Positions 10,843 to 20,160 of a stretch of 64,000 nucleotides of DNA are shown here, one piece after another. The notes beneath the pieces were generated by a model. The model saw only the letters and a program-made list of their open reading frames with translations. It searched no databases and was not told the origin of the DNA. The position numbers and the translations under genes are program-made. Origin of the DNA: Anaerobacillus sp. CMMVII (GTDB lineage: Bacteria; Bacillota; Bacilli; Bacillales; Anaerobacillaceae); assembly GCF_025377685.1 (NCBI RefSeq), contig NZ_JACEHK010000015.1, positions 521,549 through 585,548 on the forward strand. Reading direction: 5' to 3'. Within the stretch, counting starts at the first letter, position 1, and every line of letters begins with the position of its first letter.

Positions 10843-11232
10843 ATGAGAGGAAAACCTTTATACGGATATGCTGCAATCGCAGTGGTCGGTTTAGCCCTAA
10901 TGTTAGTTTTATCCTTTATAGGTGTAAACCAAAAGGATGCAAGATTAGCTTTAGAAGGAGAAGGTGAGCAACCACCACAAGGACCGGTTGATACGACAGA
11001 TCCAATGGCATTAGGTGAACAAGCTTATAAAGCGACATGTATTGGGTGCCATGGTGCGAGTTTTGAAAGTCCAATGGCTAACCTAATTGGATTAGGAGAC
11101 AGATATTCAAAAGAAGAAGTAATTGCAATTATTAATGAAGGCATTCCAGGAACAAGTATGCCAGGTGGTTTAGTTAAAGATGCTGGTGAAGTAGAGGCTC
11201 TTGCAGAATACTTACTAGAAGCAACAAAGTAA
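10843..11232 (+). CDS. cccA: Membrane-anchored cytochrome c-550
   Basis: A small membrane-bound c-type cytochrome carrying electrons near the terminal oxidases on the outer face of the membrane. One N-terminal transmembrane anchor (residues about 8-27) is followed by a Pro/Gly-rich linker and a haem domain with Cys66-Ile-Gly-Cys69-His70. Met106 in GTSMPGG is the likely sixth ligand. The length of 129 is close to B. subtilis CccA. AAGGAGTGG precedes the ATG. Confidence 0.93.
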   Translation: MRGKPLYGYAAIAVVGLALMLVLSFIGVNQKDARLALEGEGEQPPQGPVDTTDPMALGEQAYKATCIGCHGASFESPMANLIGLGDRYSKEEVIAIINEGIPGTSMPGGLVKDAGEVEALAEYLLEATK

Positions 11233-11239
11233 TCGCTAA

Positions 11240-11270
11240 GAAGGATTGTGTTACGGCAATCCTTCTTTTT
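11240..11270 (+). terminator. Intrinsic terminator after cccA
   Basis: GAAGGATTG pairs with CAATCCTTC around an 8-nt loop and is followed by a T-run. Confidence 0.85.
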
Positions 11271-11349
11271 CATGTCTTGCGAAGTTGCATGTATCTACTG
11301 AAACAATTAAGATGGAATTAATAGACTACATAAAATTTAGGTGAAGCAT

Positions 11350-12057
11350 ATGAATGAGAGTAATTTATCAAAACGATTAAAATTAGTAGCAGAACAAATT
11401 CCGACTGGTAGTAGGTTAGCTGATATTGGTTCAGATCATGCTTATTTGCCTTGTTTTGCTTTTAAACATGGCATAATTACTGCGGCGATAGCTGGTGAAG
11501 TAAACGATGGACCATTTCATTCTGCCGTTGATCAGGTAAACAAACTAAACTATCAAGACCATATATCGGTCAGAAAAGGAAACGGGTTAGAAGTCATTGC
11601 TGAAGGAGAGGTAGACGTAATAACCATTGCAGGAATGGGTGGGCCGTTAATTGCATCAATTTTGGAAGCAGGTAAGACGAAGTTAGAGGGTGTAAAACGG
11701 CTAGTATTACAACCAAATGTAGCTGCAAATCAAATTAGAGTTTGGCTTGAAGCAAATGGGTGGACCCTCATCAATGAGCTAATTCTTGAAGAAGATGGAA
11801 TTATATATGAAATCTTAACTGCGGAAAGGCACGGGGAAAACCCATATAGCGTAGCTAATTATCAGTTAGAGTTATTATTGGGGCCAATCCTGATGAAAAT
11901 TCGTAATGAGATTTTTATAAAAAAATGGACAAATGAAATCACAGAATGGCGTAAAATTCTAACTCAATTTGAAAAAGCGAAGCCAACTCCTGAAGTGCAA
12001 AACAAAAAACAGGAGTTAGTAGAGCGAATAAGAAGTGTTGAGGAGGTATTAAAATGA
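11350..12057 (+). CDS. trmK: tRNA (adenine(22)-N1)-methyltransferase TrmK
   Basis: SAM-dependent methyltransferase acting on A22 of the tRNA D-loop region. The N-terminal Rossmann motif [13 protein letters not shown] and motif IAGMGGPLI are diagnostic of the TrmK/YqfN family; a helical C-terminal domain follows. AGGTGA at 11339-11344 indicates ATG 11350 as start rather than the in-frame GTG 11341. It overlaps the next gene by 4 bp (ATGA). Confidence 0.93.
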   Translation: MNESNLSKRLKLVAEQIPTGSRLADIGSDHAYLPCFAFKHGIITAAIAGEVNDGPFHSAVDQVNKLNYQDHISVRKGNGLEVIAEGEVDVITIAGMGGPLIASILEAGKTKLEGVKRLVLQPNVAANQIRVWLEANGWTLINELILEEDGIIYEILTAERHGENPYSVANYQLELLLGPILMKIRNEIFIKKWTNEITEWRKILTQFEKAKPTPEVQNKKQELVERIRSVEEVLK

Positions 12058-13175
12058 CCAAATTAGCAAATGGCCAGACAATCATACAGGCTTTTGAAAG
12101 CTGGTCACCAAAATCTTTGGCAGTTGAAGGCGATAAGATTGGACTGCAAATTGGTACGTTAAATAAACCGATTAAAAAGGTTATGGTAGTCCTAGATTTA
12201 CTAGATACGGTAGTTGATGAGGCGATTAAAGAAGAGGTCGATTTAATAATTGCTCACCACCCAATTATTTTTCGTCCATTAAAGGCGATACAAACTGATC
12301 GCCCTTACGGTAAGATCGTTGAAAAATTAATCAAACATGATATCGCTGTTTATGCTGCTCATACGAACCTGGATGTAGCTAAGGGCGGAGTTAATGATTT
12401 AATGGCTCAAAGGCTTGGGTTAGAAAAAACAGAGGTATTAGCTCAAACCTCAGAAATTCAGCTAAAAAAATTAGTTGTTTTTGTACCTACTGAAGCTGCT
12501 AACACTGTCAGAGAAGCTCTTGCTAATGCTGGAGCTGGGCACATCGGAAACTATAGTCATTGTACGTTCAATTCAGAGGGAACTGGAACGTTTAAACCGG
12601 AAGAAACAGCCAATCCTTATATCGGAGAGGCTAATAAGCTTGAATTTGTTCAAGAAACAAAAGTTGAGACTATTTTTCCTGCTAATCTGCAAAATAAAGT
12701 AGTTTCAAGCTTAAAAAAAGCACATCCTTATGAAGAAGTTGCTTATGATATTTATCCGTTAGACAACAAAGGAGAACAGCTAGGGTTAGGGCGAATTGGA
12801 CTACTTAAAGAGGAGATGTCCTTAAAGGACTTTGCCTTAATTGTAAAACAAGCATTTGAGGTCGAAGGTTTAAGAGTAGTAGGTAACCTAAATGACCGTG
12901 TAAGGAAAGTAGCTGTATTAGGTGGGGATGGTAATAAATATGTTCCTACCGCTCTATTTAAGGGTGCTGACGTCCTTGTGACGGGTGATGTCTATTACCA
13001 TGTTGCCCATGATGCGATGATGGACGGTTTAAATATCATCGATCCCGGACATAACGTTGAAAAAATTATGAAAGAAGCCGTAAAAAACTACCTAGAAGCT
13101 TTCTTTGTAGAAAAAAATTATGATACAAAGGTTATCTTCTCTACATTAAATACAGACCCTTTTACATTTTTATAG
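12054..13175 (+). CDS. yqfO: Nif3-like dinuclear metal centre protein (YqfO family)
   Basis: A 373-residue Nif3/GTP cyclohydrolase I type 2-like protein. Metal-binding motifs are seen in the N-terminal half ([17 protein letters not shown]) and the C-terminal half ([21 protein letters not shown]). Between them lies the PII-like insert typical of Firmicutes members. The exact reaction is not settled. It overlaps trmK by 4 bp and is translationally coupled to it. Confidence 0.92.
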   Translation: MTKLANGQTIIQAFESWSPKSLAVEGDKIGLQIGTLNKPIKKVMVVLDLLDTVVDEAIKEEVDLIIAHHPIIFRPLKAIQTDRPYGKIVEKLIKHDIAVYAAHTNLDVAKGGVNDLMAQRLGLEKTEVLAQTSEIQLKKLVVFVPTEAANTVREALANAGAGHIGNYSHCTFNSEGTGTFKPEETANPYIGEANKLEFVQETKVETIFPANLQNKVVSSLKKAHPYEEVAYDIYPLDNKGEQLGLGRIGLLKEEMSLKDFALIVKQAFEVEGLRVVGNLNDRVRKVAVLGGDGNKYVPTALFKGADVLVTGDVYYHVAHDAMMDGLNIIDPGHNVEKIMKEAVKNYLEAFFVEKNYDTKVIFSTLNTDPFTFL

Positions 13176-13252
13176 CAGCTCATTTAGAGTTTCGAGAGCT
13201 TAGTGTTTGAGGTATATCACTCTAATTAAAAAAAACAATCAATTCATAAAAA

Positions 13253-13277
13253 AAAACGGGCCGATAAGGTCCGTTTT
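13253..13277. terminator. Bidirectional terminator between yqfO and ispH
   Basis: AAAACGGGCC and GGTCCGTTTT form a stem around GATAA, with an A-run on one side and T's on the other. It can serve both converging genes. It overlaps the last codon of ispH. Confidence 0.75.
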
Positions 13278-14214
13278 AGTCTTTAACTTTTGGTAGAATT
13301 TTATTTATAGGAACTTTTCTTTCAATCGTCCAGGTAGAAGGATCTTCAGCATCATATTGCTCTAAGAAATTGATTACTTCTTTGGTAATTGGTGTAGGTG
13401 TTGAAGCGCCACTCGTAACCGCTACTTTTTTTACATCTTTAAGCCATGATAATTCTAACTCAGAAATATCAGCAATGCGGTAGGCGGTAGTGCCAGCAAT
13501 TTCCTGAGATACTTGAGCTAGTCGATTGGAGTTATTACTTTTTGGATCCCCAACGACGATAAGAAGATCAGCCTCTTTTGCCTGCTCGGCTACTGCTTCT
13601 TGACGAACTTGGGTCGCGAGGCATATTTCATTATGGATTTCAGCATGCGGATATTTGTCTAGCGCAGCCTTCATGATGTGAGAGACATCCCATTGGCTCA
13701 TGGTCGTTTGATTAGTAATAATGATACGTTCACTAGTCAAATCAAGTTTTTCTACATCTGAGACATTTTCAACAAGGTGAACATGGTTTGGAGCGACACC
13801 AATAGCTCCTTCAGGTTCAGGATGATGTTTCTTGCCGATATAAATAACATGATAACCTTCTTTTGTTTTTTCTGAGATTAGGTCGTGGGTCTTTGTTACA
13901 TCAGGGCAGGTTGCATCAACTGTTGTAAGGCCTTTTTCTCTTGCAATTTTTCGTACTTCCGGAGAAATACCATGGGCTGTAAAAATAACAGTTCCTTTAT
14001 CAACTTTTTTAAGGATTTCAAGACGATTGGGCCCATCTAATGTAATGATACCATCCTCAGAGAAAGCATCAGTAACATGCTTATTATGAACAATCATACC
14101 TAAAATATATATTGGCCTTGGTAAATCTAAATTCTTAGCTGTTTGCCTAGCTAGAACCATTGCATCTACCACACCATAACAGTAGCCACGGGGAGAAATT
14201 TTTATTACTTCCAC
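13276..14214 (-). CDS. ispH: 4-hydroxy-3-methylbut-2-enyl diphosphate reductase
   Basis: The last enzyme of the MEP isoprenoid pathway: a [4Fe-4S] enzyme forming IPP and DMAPP from HMBPP. The three cluster cysteines are in recognisable contexts (GYCYGV at Cys12, DATCPDV, and ICLATQ). [10 protein letters not shown] is also typical. The length is 312. The upstream MEP enzyme ispG is in the same window at about 30 kb. Confidence 0.96.
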   Translation of the reverse strand: MEVIKISPRGYCYGVVDAMVLARQTAKNLDLPRPIYILGMIVHNKHVTDAFSEDGIITLDGPNRLEILKKVDKGTVIFTAHGISPEVRKIAREKGLTTVDATCPDVTKTHDLISEKTKEGYHVIYIGKKHHPEPEGAIGVAPNHVHLVENVSDVEKLDLTSERIIITNQTTMSQWDVSHIMKAALDKYPHAEIHNEICLATQVRQEAVAEQAKEADLLIVVGDPKSNNSNRLAQVSQEIAGTTAYRIADISELELSWLKDVKKVAVTSGASTPTPITKEVINFLEQYDAEDPSTWTIERKVPINKILPKVKD

Positions 14215-14288
14215 GTTTAGTAACCTCCTAGTTTATGCTTAACAAGACAGAAAACCAGCCTAAAGCTTTTGTTCGCTGAACTTTCTTC

Positions 14289-14318
14289 ATTATAATTGAA
14301 TAATGGAACATTATGCAA
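14289..14318 (-). promoter_or_regulatory. Probable sigma-A promoter of ispH
   Basis: On the minus strand TTGCAT and TATAAT are separated by 18 bp, with the -10 about 70 bp upstream of the ispH start. Confidence 0.5.
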
Positions 14319-14371
14319 TGAATGTGTAATGAGTAAAACGCGGTTGTACTTAAAGTTTCTATATAAAAATA

Positions 14372-14410
14372 GAAAAAACAAAGACCTTCGCTGTGGCGAA
14401 AGCCTTTGTT
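14372..14410 (-). terminator. Intrinsic terminator after the CarD-like gene
   Basis: Read on the minus strand, AACAAAG pairs with CTTTGTT, with additional GC-rich pairing inside, and a T-run follows just after the stop of the CarD-like gene. Confidence 0.8.
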
Positions 14411-14416
14411 AATACT

Positions 14417-14914
14417 TTAAGCACCTTGTGAAATTTGTACGTTTTTATCAATAAAAGCGTATGCCTCTTCTTCTGTCATTTCATTTGCAAGCATTAACTC
14501 ACTCACAATGAATTGCTTTGCCTTATCTAAGTTTTTACGATCCTGAATATGAAGTCCATTTGTTCTTTCAAATTCCTTTAGACTCAGGTTAGCAATAACA
14601 TGTGCTGCATCAATAATATTCCCTGTTTTTAATAAATTCTCATTTTCTCTAGAGTATTGCTTAGGATTTTCATTCTTAGTTTGAATACCGTTTTGAAGTG
14701 CATAAATTAGTTCATCTAGTTGATTTTCTTCAATAACTTTTCTTAAACCAGAACTATTGATTCGATTTTCAGGAAGCATTAATGTAACATCATTTAAAGG
14801 GAAATATAAAACAAAGTAGGATAATTTCTCCCCTAAAACTTCCTTTTCCTCGATGTCGCGAATTGTTCCGGCACCGTGATATGGATAGACAACGTGATCA
14901 CCTATATTGAACAT
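14417..14914 (-). CDS. CarD/CdnL-family transcription regulator
   Basis: A 165-residue protein whose N-terminus (FNIGDHVVYPYHGAGTI) is the CarD/TRCF RNA polymerase-interacting domain, followed by a helical C-terminal domain. Family members bind RNAP beta and stabilise or modulate open complexes. GGAGGT lies directly before the first in-frame ATG, so the second ATG (14912-14914, MFNIG) is the better start. It is monocistronic, with its own terminator and a 330-bp upstream gap that holds the terminator of yqfQ. Confidence 0.88.
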   Translation of the reverse strand: MFNIGDHVVYPYHGAGTIRDIEEKEVLGEKLSYFVLYFPLNDVTLMLPENRINSSGLRKVIEENQLDELIYALQNGIQTKNENPKQYSRENENLLKTGNIIDAAHVIANLSLKEFERTNGLHIQDRKNLDKAKQFIVSELMLANEMTEEEAYAFIDKNVQISQGA

Positions 14915-15172
14915 AAGCATACCTCCAAACGTTTTTATACAATAAACAGCTATTCTCCATAAATACCTAACTATTCATATGGGTTTAATAGGAGAATAGT
15001 ACAATTAAGCGGAGCATAATATGTAAAAAACAGTGGTAATTATTGATGAAGATTTTTGAGGATAAATATAGTATAGCACATTTGTGTGAAAAAGAAAAAT
15101 TTTACAACAATTTACTGTTTTCCTGTCTACTACTATAGTATGTCCTAACTAGTTAAAATTATGTATGAAAAG

Positions 15173-15210
15173 AAGAGGTTGGCTCAAAAAATAAAATGAG
15201 GCAGCCTCTT
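15173..15210 (-). terminator. Intrinsic terminator after the yqfQ-like gene
   Basis: On the minus strand a 13-bp imperfect stem (AAGAGGCTGCCTC with GAGCCAACCTCTT) is followed by CTTTTC. It lies about 30 bp after the stop. Confidence 0.65.
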
Positions 15211-15242
15211 ATCATGGGTGAGCTGTTTGAAACGATAGATAG

Positions 15243-15797
15243 TTAAATATATAACTTAGGAGCAGGAACTCCCTTTGTAATTTCTTTTGGTGCTTTTCTG
15301 ACTGGTGTTTTGTTGATGTTTAAAGGTTTTGGCTTCTTGTTTCGATTAGTATGTTTTTTCTTAGTTTTTGGTTTTCCTTGTTGCTTTTTTTCATTTGCTA
15401 TAGCTTTCTTCTTACCACCAGTTAGTTTTACAGGTTTTTCTTCGGTTGCTTCGCTTTCGTCTGCTGAATCCTCTGAATTACTATTTCTCATCATACTAAT
15501 AAGAGCAGGTAGAGATTTCACAAACGGTGCGTATTGCTGTACCATTGGACTTACTTGTTGAACGACACCAATGGCTTTTTGGGCGTTTTGAATCATACCT
15601 AATATATTATTCAAGCCCCCTCCTCCAGCTTGTGCACCACCAAACAGTTTTGATAACAAACCACCTGATTGACCAACCATCCCTTGTTGTAGAGGTACAT
15701 GACTTAGCTGGTGTGCGCCTCCCTGAAAAAACCCCCGTGCTAACATTGAAGGGCCAGGAGCATATGGTGGCATTTGCGGTGTTGGCATTGGATACAT
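15243..15797 (-). CDS. yqfQ: YqfQ/VrrA-like protein
   Basis: A low-complexity protein. The N-terminus is Met/Pro/Gly-rich (MYPMPTPQMPPYAPGP), then GGLLSKLFGG, a short helical middle, and a very basic Lys-rich C-terminal 70 residues. This architecture and the position before cshB match YqfQ (VrrA) of Bacillus, a protein of unknown function linked with the spore or cell surface. AAAGGA precedes ATG 15795-15797, so the longer upstream frame is rejected. Confidence 0.75.
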   Translation of the reverse strand: MYPMPTPQMPPYAPGPSMLARGFFQGGAHQLSHVPLQQGMVGQSGGLLSKLFGGAQAGGGGLNNILGMIQNAQKAIGVVQQVSPMVQQYAPFVKSLPALISMMRNSNSEDSADESEATEEKPVKLTGGKKKAIANEKKQQGKPKTKKKHTNRNKKPKPLNINKTPVRKAPKEITKGVPAPKLYI

Positions 15798-15913
15798 GAG
15801 CTCCATCCTTTCCTTTGCAAAAACATCATTCTCTACAATTAGGTATATGCACGTATATAAATGGGTGTGCTTCAGTTTGGGAACAATAATCATAATCCTA
15901 GAATTATGTCGTT

Positions 15914-15942
15914 TTGATTTTCCGAAAAGAATGGTATAGTAT
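15914..15942 (+). promoter_or_regulatory. Probable sigma-A promoter for cshB
   Basis: TTGATT (15914-15919), 17 bp, TAGTAT (15937-15942). Transcription from here would give a leader of about 275 nt containing the tandem palindromic repeats before cshB. Confidence 0.5.
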
Positions 15943-15965
15943 AGTGTCTAGGATAAAAATGCCAG

Positions 15966-16171
15966 ACACAAAGAAAGTTCACTTTCACCAAACTAGGATG
16001 TAAACATAATTGAAAACCTGTCAATAATAGAAAGTGAACTTTCGAGTACTTACTATTTACAGAGTAAACACAAAGAAAGCTCACTTTCATCAAACCAAGA
16101 TGTAAACATAATTGAAAACCTGTCGTTAATAGGAAGTGAACTTTCGATCGGTTACTATTTACAGGAGTAAA
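15966..16171. repeat. 102-bp tandem repeat with four palindromes in the cshB leader
   Basis: Two units (15966-16067 and 16068-16171) of 102-104 bp, about 90% alike by eye. Each carries GAAAGTTCACTTTC near its start and GAAAGTGAACTTTC 57 bp later. Each 14-mer is itself a 6-2-6 palindrome, and the two in a unit are also inverse complements of each other. Positions are 15973, 16030, 16075 and 16132; the second unit has two substitutions. It lies wholly between the predicted promoter and the cshB start. Confidence 0.85.
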
Positions 16172-16225
16172 CTAGATCGAAATAGCTCTAAAATAATAGA
16201 GGATATAAAAGGTAGGAGAATGAGA

Positions 16226-17568
16226 ATGAGTACTAAATCAAATTTTGAACGGTTTCAACTAAAATCATTTATTATTGAGGCATTAAATGAGCAACGCTTT
16301 TTTATGCCAACTGAAATACAAGAGCGGTTAATTCCAGCAATTATTTCAGGGAAAGATGTAATTGGACAATCACAAACAGGCTCAGGAAAAACGTTAGCAT
16401 TTTTAATTCCATTGGTTGAACGGATCGATATTACAAAGGAAGAAGTACAAGCAGTAATCACTGCACCGACTAGAGAGTTGGCTGCTCAAATTTTTTCAGA
16501 ACTGGAAAAACTATTGGTAACATCTAGTGGTGAAGATGAAATCGATGCTAGACTTATTGTAGGTGGAACAGATCGATTAAGAACAATTGGAAAATTAAAA
16601 ACGCAACCACAAATTGTTGTTGGGACACCGGGACGCATTTTTGATATGGTGGAAGAACAAGCGTTAAAAGTGTATACATCTCAAATCCTTGTGGTTGATG
16701 AAGCAGACCAAATGCTTGATATGGGCTTTATTGAAGAGGTTGATAAAATTGCTTCGCGTATGGGTGAAGAGTTACAAATGTTAGTATTCTCTGCAACCAT
16801 TCCAGAAAAACTTCAACCATTTCTTAAGAAATATATGAACAACCCGCGTCATGTTCAAGTTGATCCACAACAAACGACTGCTGAAAAAATTGAACACTTC
16901 TTATTACCGGCAAAACATCGAGATAAATTAAAGCTTGTAGTAGAAATAGCAAAGAAATATAATCCTTATTTTGCGATTATCTTGCTAATACAAAAGAGCA
17001 AGTGGATGAAGTGGCAGACGCTATGCTTCAAGCGGGGTTAAATGTAGAAAGAATCCATGGAGGCTTGCAGCCTAGGCATCGGAAGCAAGTGATGAAGGAT
17101 GTGAATGCAGCAAAAGTTCAGTATCTAGTTGCATCAGACTTAGCTGCCAGAGGTATTGATATTAAAGGTGTCACTCACATCATTAATTATGAATTACCGA
17201 AAAATGATTTGGATTGGTATATTCACCGTGTCGGACGTTCTGCTCGCGCAGGGGAATCAGGAATTGCTCTATCTATTTTTGAGGAGAAGGACGAACAAGC
17301 GATTCAAAAATTAACGGATCGAAAAATTCGCTTCAAATATGTTGACTTGAAGAATGGTGAATGGGTAGAGTTAGAAAATAAAGTAAGACGTCATGTGAGA
17401 AAAACAACATTAGTTACTCCAACAGGTACCAAAAAAGGTACAGTTGTTGCTAATACAGGTGGAAAAGCAAAGGCGAAACCGAAAAAGGTAAAGCCTTCTT
17501 ATAAGAAGAGAGCTAGATGGGCACAAGAAAAAGAAGATCTGAAAAATAGAAGAAAGAAAAAAAAATAA
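16226..17568 (+). CDS. cshB: DEAD-box RNA helicase CshB (one frameshift at about 16983)
   Basis: ATP-dependent RNA helicase acting in cold adaptation, ribosome assembly and RNA turnover. Motifs in order: Q motif, TGSGKT (residues 51-56), PTREL (81-85), TPGR, DEAD (158-161), SAT, and after the break ARGID and HRVGRSAR. A Lys-rich tail follows. The frame breaks at 16982-16983: ATCTTGCT should read ATCTTTGCT, restoring IIFANTKEQVDEV. AGGAG at 16214-16218 supports ATG 16226. Position between yqfQ and nfo matches B. subtilis cshB (yqfR). Confidence 0.93.
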
Positions 17569-17586
17569 TAAGGGGAAATTGAGAGG

Positions 17587-18474
17587 ATGAAACTAGGATC
17601 ACACGTATCAATGAGTGGTAAAAAGATGTTTCTTGCTTCAAGCGAGGAAGCAGTGTCATATGGTGCTAATACGTTCATGATTTATACTGGTGCACCCCAA
17701 AATACAAGAAGAAAGCCAGTTGAGGAGTTAAATATTCCTGCTGGACTAGCTCATATGCTTGAACATGGAATTGACGAAATTATTGTTCACGCCCCATATA
17801 TCATTAATATTGGCAATTCACAAAAGCCTGAGACGTTTGAGTTAGGGGTTAATTTCTTGAAGTCAGAAATAGCTCGAACACATGAATTTGGGGCAAAGCA
17901 AATTGTTCTTCATCCTGGTGCCCATGTGAATGCTGGTGCCGATATCGGAATTAAGAAGATTATTGAAGGACTTAACGAAGTGTTAGAAAGAGATCAAGAA
18001 GTACAAATTGCGTTAGAGACGATGGCTGGTAAAGGTTCTGAATGCGGACGAAGCTTTGAGGAGCTAGCAGAAATCATAAATGGTGTCCATCTAAATGAAA
18101 AGATATCCGTTTGCTTGGATACTTGCCACGTACATGATGCTGGCTATAATATCGTTGAGGACTTTGATGGGGTCTTAAATCAATTTGATCAACTAATTGG
18201 CCTAGATCGCTTAAAGGTTCTTCATATCAATGATAGTAAAAATGAACGCGGTGCTAAAAAAGACCGTCATGAAAATATTGGATTTGGTCATATTGGCTTC
18301 GATGCCCTTTGCTACATTGTTCATCATCCGCAACTAGCCGATGTTCCAAAGATATTGGAAACACCATTTGTTGGTCCAGATAAAAAGGATACAAAAGCAC
18401 CATATAAACATGAAATCGCCATGCTTAGAAGCAAAACTTTCGATCCAGAAATAAAAGAGAAGATTATGGCATAG
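17587..18474 (+). CDS. nfo: Endonuclease IV (AP endonuclease)
   Basis: Zinc-dependent apurinic/apyrimidinic endonuclease of base excision repair. The TIM-barrel metal ligands are in family blocks: [42 protein letters not shown] and [10 protein letters not shown]. At 295 residues it is full length. It follows cshB by 18 bp, so the two are probably one transcript. Confidence 0.96.
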   Translation: MKLGSHVSMSGKKMFLASSEEAVSYGANTFMIYTGAPQNTRRKPVEELNIPAGLAHMLEHGIDEIIVHAPYIINIGNSQKPETFELGVNFLKSEIARTHEFGAKQIVLHPGAHVNAGADIGIKKIIEGLNEVLERDQEVQIALETMAGKGSECGRSFEELAEIINGVHLNEKISVCLDTCHVHDAGYNIVEDFDGVLNQFDQLIGLDRLKVLHINDSKNERGAKKDRHENIGFGHIGFDALCYIVHHPQLADVPKILETPFVGPDKKDTKAPYKHEIAMLRSKTFDPEIKEKIMA

Positions 18475-18475
18475 T

Positions 18476-18505
18476 AAAAACCTCCCTAATGTAGGGAGGT
18501 TTTTA
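18476..18505 (+). terminator. Intrinsic terminator after nfo
   Basis: AAAAACCTCCCTA pairs perfectly with TAGGGAGGTTTTT around ATG, immediately after the nfo stop. Confidence 0.92.
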
Positions 18506-18534
18506 GTTTTAGTTTGATGTCTCCTTGTTTAACT

Positions 18535-18552
18535 AACAACAACAACAACAAC
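18535..18552. repeat. (AAC)6 microsatellite
   Basis: Six perfect AAC units between the nfo terminator and the end of the converging yqfT-like gene. It is outside any coding region. Confidence 0.9.
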
Positions 18553-18572
18553 TCACACTCGACATTCTATAA

Positions 18573-18836
18573 TTACAAAAACTGATCATACTGCTTCAAC
18601 ATTTCATTCATTTGCTTCTCAGTTTTAGCATCAACTTGTTGTTTGATTTTGGCTAAGATCCGTTCCCGTTGAGCTAAATTACTAACATCGATTGTTTCTG
18701 AACGTAAAATGGCAATAATCTTTTTAGCTTGTGCCTCTGTTATTTTAAATTGATATTGTTTTGCTAAATGAATTAACTCATCTTTTTTAATTGAATTTAA
18801 TTTATTATTAACCATTTGTAAGATAAAAGGGTTCAT
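18573..18836 (-). CDS. yqfT: DUF2624 protein (YqfT-like)
   Basis: An 87-residue helical, charged protein (NPFILQMVNNKLNSIKKDEL, then an Arg/Lys/Gln-rich second half). Composition, length and place next to nfo match YqfT of Bacillus, which is of unknown function. GAGAGGAGAGC precedes the ATG on the minus strand. The 560 bp beyond it hold only regulatory DNA for the next operon. Confidence 0.8.
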   Translation of the reverse strand: MNPFILQMVNNKLNSIKKDELIHLAKQYQFKITEAQAKKIIAILRSETIDVSNLAQRERILAKIKQQVDAKTEKQMNEMLKQYDQFL

Positions 18837-19005
18837 TTTTTTAGCTCTCCTCTCTCTAAAATAATCAGTCTGTTTATTTTATGTAAGAGGATTTAGAGGG
18901 TGAACATCTTTTTTATTCTTATTACAAAGATGCTATAAAACGATATATTGAATAGAACTTATTTATCTGATTATTGAATTGCTCGCTACAATCAAAAATA
19001 AAATG

Positions 19006-19034
19006 TTTGCAAAATTAAATAATTGTTTTATAAT
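19006..19034 (+). promoter_or_regulatory. Sigma-A promoter of the Mn-type ABC operon
   Basis: TTTGCA, 17 bp, TATAAT. The MntR-like palindrome begins 14 bp after the -10, covering the expected transcription start. The resulting leader of about 360 nt contains a family C repeat. Confidence 0.75.
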
Positions 19035-19047
19035 TTAGTTGTGGTTA

Positions 19048-19073
19048 AAAATGTTTACTTAAGGAAACATTTT
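19048..19073. promoter_or_regulatory. MntR-like operator
   Basis: AAAATGTTT and AAACATTTT form a 9-bp inverted repeat around ACTTAAGG. The core GTTTACTTAAGGAAAC resembles, as I recall it, the MntR box of Bacillus (TTTGCCTTAAGGAAAC-like). Lying over the transcription start it would block initiation when MntR is bound by Mn. No mntR gene is in the window. Confidence 0.7.
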
Positions 19074-19143
19074 GGATTATAGGCAATATTAATGCACAAA
19101 TGTAGCTAACGTTCATATATTGTAATTAGTTTAGATTGTATTT

Positions 19144-19277
19144 GAGTGAATTTCATAATTACCTTAACCGAGCTGTATCAATCTAAATGTAGTTTCGAAG
19201 GGTTTCTACGCAACTACATTTAGAATAGAATAGCGAAAATAATGAAGTATGAAATTCATTATTTTGAAAAACAAATA
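19144..19277. repeat. Intergenic structured repeat, family C, copy 2
   Basis: About 134 bp. GAATTTCATA near one end is answered by TATGAAATTC at the other. AAATGTAGTT and AACTACATTT form the central inverted repeat. It matches the element at 6049-6180 and lies inside the untranslated leader of the Mn-type transporter operon. Confidence 0.75.
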
Positions 19278-19398
19278 TAAGTTTAACGGAATTGTTTCTA
19301 GCAATTAGTTAAAACTTATATTTTTTAATCTATAAGTTGCCGTAGTGCAAAATATGTTCCTAGCGCAAACTTTTTACAAACCTAAAGGAGGAAAACAA

Positions 19399-20160
19399 AT
19401 GAGAGCTAATCAACCTGAAATAATAGTAGAGAAACTCTCTGTAAATTATGATGGTCACCAAGCGTTAAAGAATATTAATTTCAGCTTTCATAGTGGCCAG
19501 TTAGTAGGAATTATAGGCCCAAATGGAGCGGGGAAGTCAACATTAATCAAAGCAATACTCGGACTCGAGAAATTTGCAGGTAAGATTGAGATCTGTGGTA
19601 AATCGATAAAAGAAATGCGAAAGAAAATATCCTATGTACCACAAAGAAGTGCCATTGATTTCGACTTTCCTGTTTTAGTGGAAGATGTTGTGTTGATGGG
19701 AAGATACGCGTTTATTCCGTGGTATAAAAAGGCTTCCTTAATAGATAAAGAGATAGCTAGAGATGCATTAGAGAAGGTTGGGATGACAGAGTTTGCGAAA
19801 CGACAAATTGGTCAGCTCTCTGGTGGTCAGCAACAAAGAGTATTCATTGCGAGGGCTCTAGCACAACAAGCAGATATGTTTTTTCTAGATGAACCGTTTG
19901 TTGGTATCGATGCTACTTCTGAGGAGATCATCGTAAATTTATTACGCCAGCTTCAATATGAGGGGAAGACAATCTTTGTCGTTCACCATGATTTAAGTAA
20001 GGTTGAGAAATACTTTGATCATCTTTTACTTTTAAATCAAGAGTTAGTTGGCGCTGGAACAGTTGCCGATATTTATAAACCTGAACTTCTTTCAACTGCG
20101 TATAAAGGAAGTATAACGCTATTTGGAAATCAGGAAAACATGATGGTGGTGAGCAATTAA
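19399..20160 (+). CDS. Metal ABC transporter ATP-binding protein (Mn-type)
   Basis: ATPase subunit of a cluster 9 (Zn/Mn/Fe) ABC importer. Walker A GPNGAGKST at residues 40-48, Q-loop in YVPQRSA, signature LSGGQQQ from 140, Walker B FFLDEP about 161-166, and the H-loop in VVHHDL. AAAGGAGG before ATG 19399 sets the start; an upstream ATG at 19345 has no ribosome site. The stop overlaps the permease start by one base. Manganese is inferred from the MntR-like operator and the binding protein. Confidence 0.9.
   Translation: MRANQPEIIVEKLSVNYDGHQALKNINFSFHSGQLVGIIGPNGAGKSTLIKAILGLEKFAGKIEICGKSIKEMRKKISYVPQRSAIDFDFPVLVEDVVLMGRYAFIPWYKKASLIDKEIARDALEKVGMTEFAKRQIGQLSGGQQQRVFIARALAQQADMFFLDEPFVGIDATSEEIIVNLLRQLQYEGKTIFVVHHDLSKVEKYFDHLLLLNQELVGAGTVADIYKPELLSTAYKGSITLFGNQENMMVVSN

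Noticed and set aside
15890..16093. Minus-strand 67-codon frame over the cshB leader
   Set aside because: It lies within the tandem repeat, has no ribosome site and no protein-like pattern; the repeat structure explains the open frame.
15966..16171. Possible CRISPR array
   Set aside because: There are only two long near-identical units, no short repeat-variable spacer alternation and no cas genes nearby.
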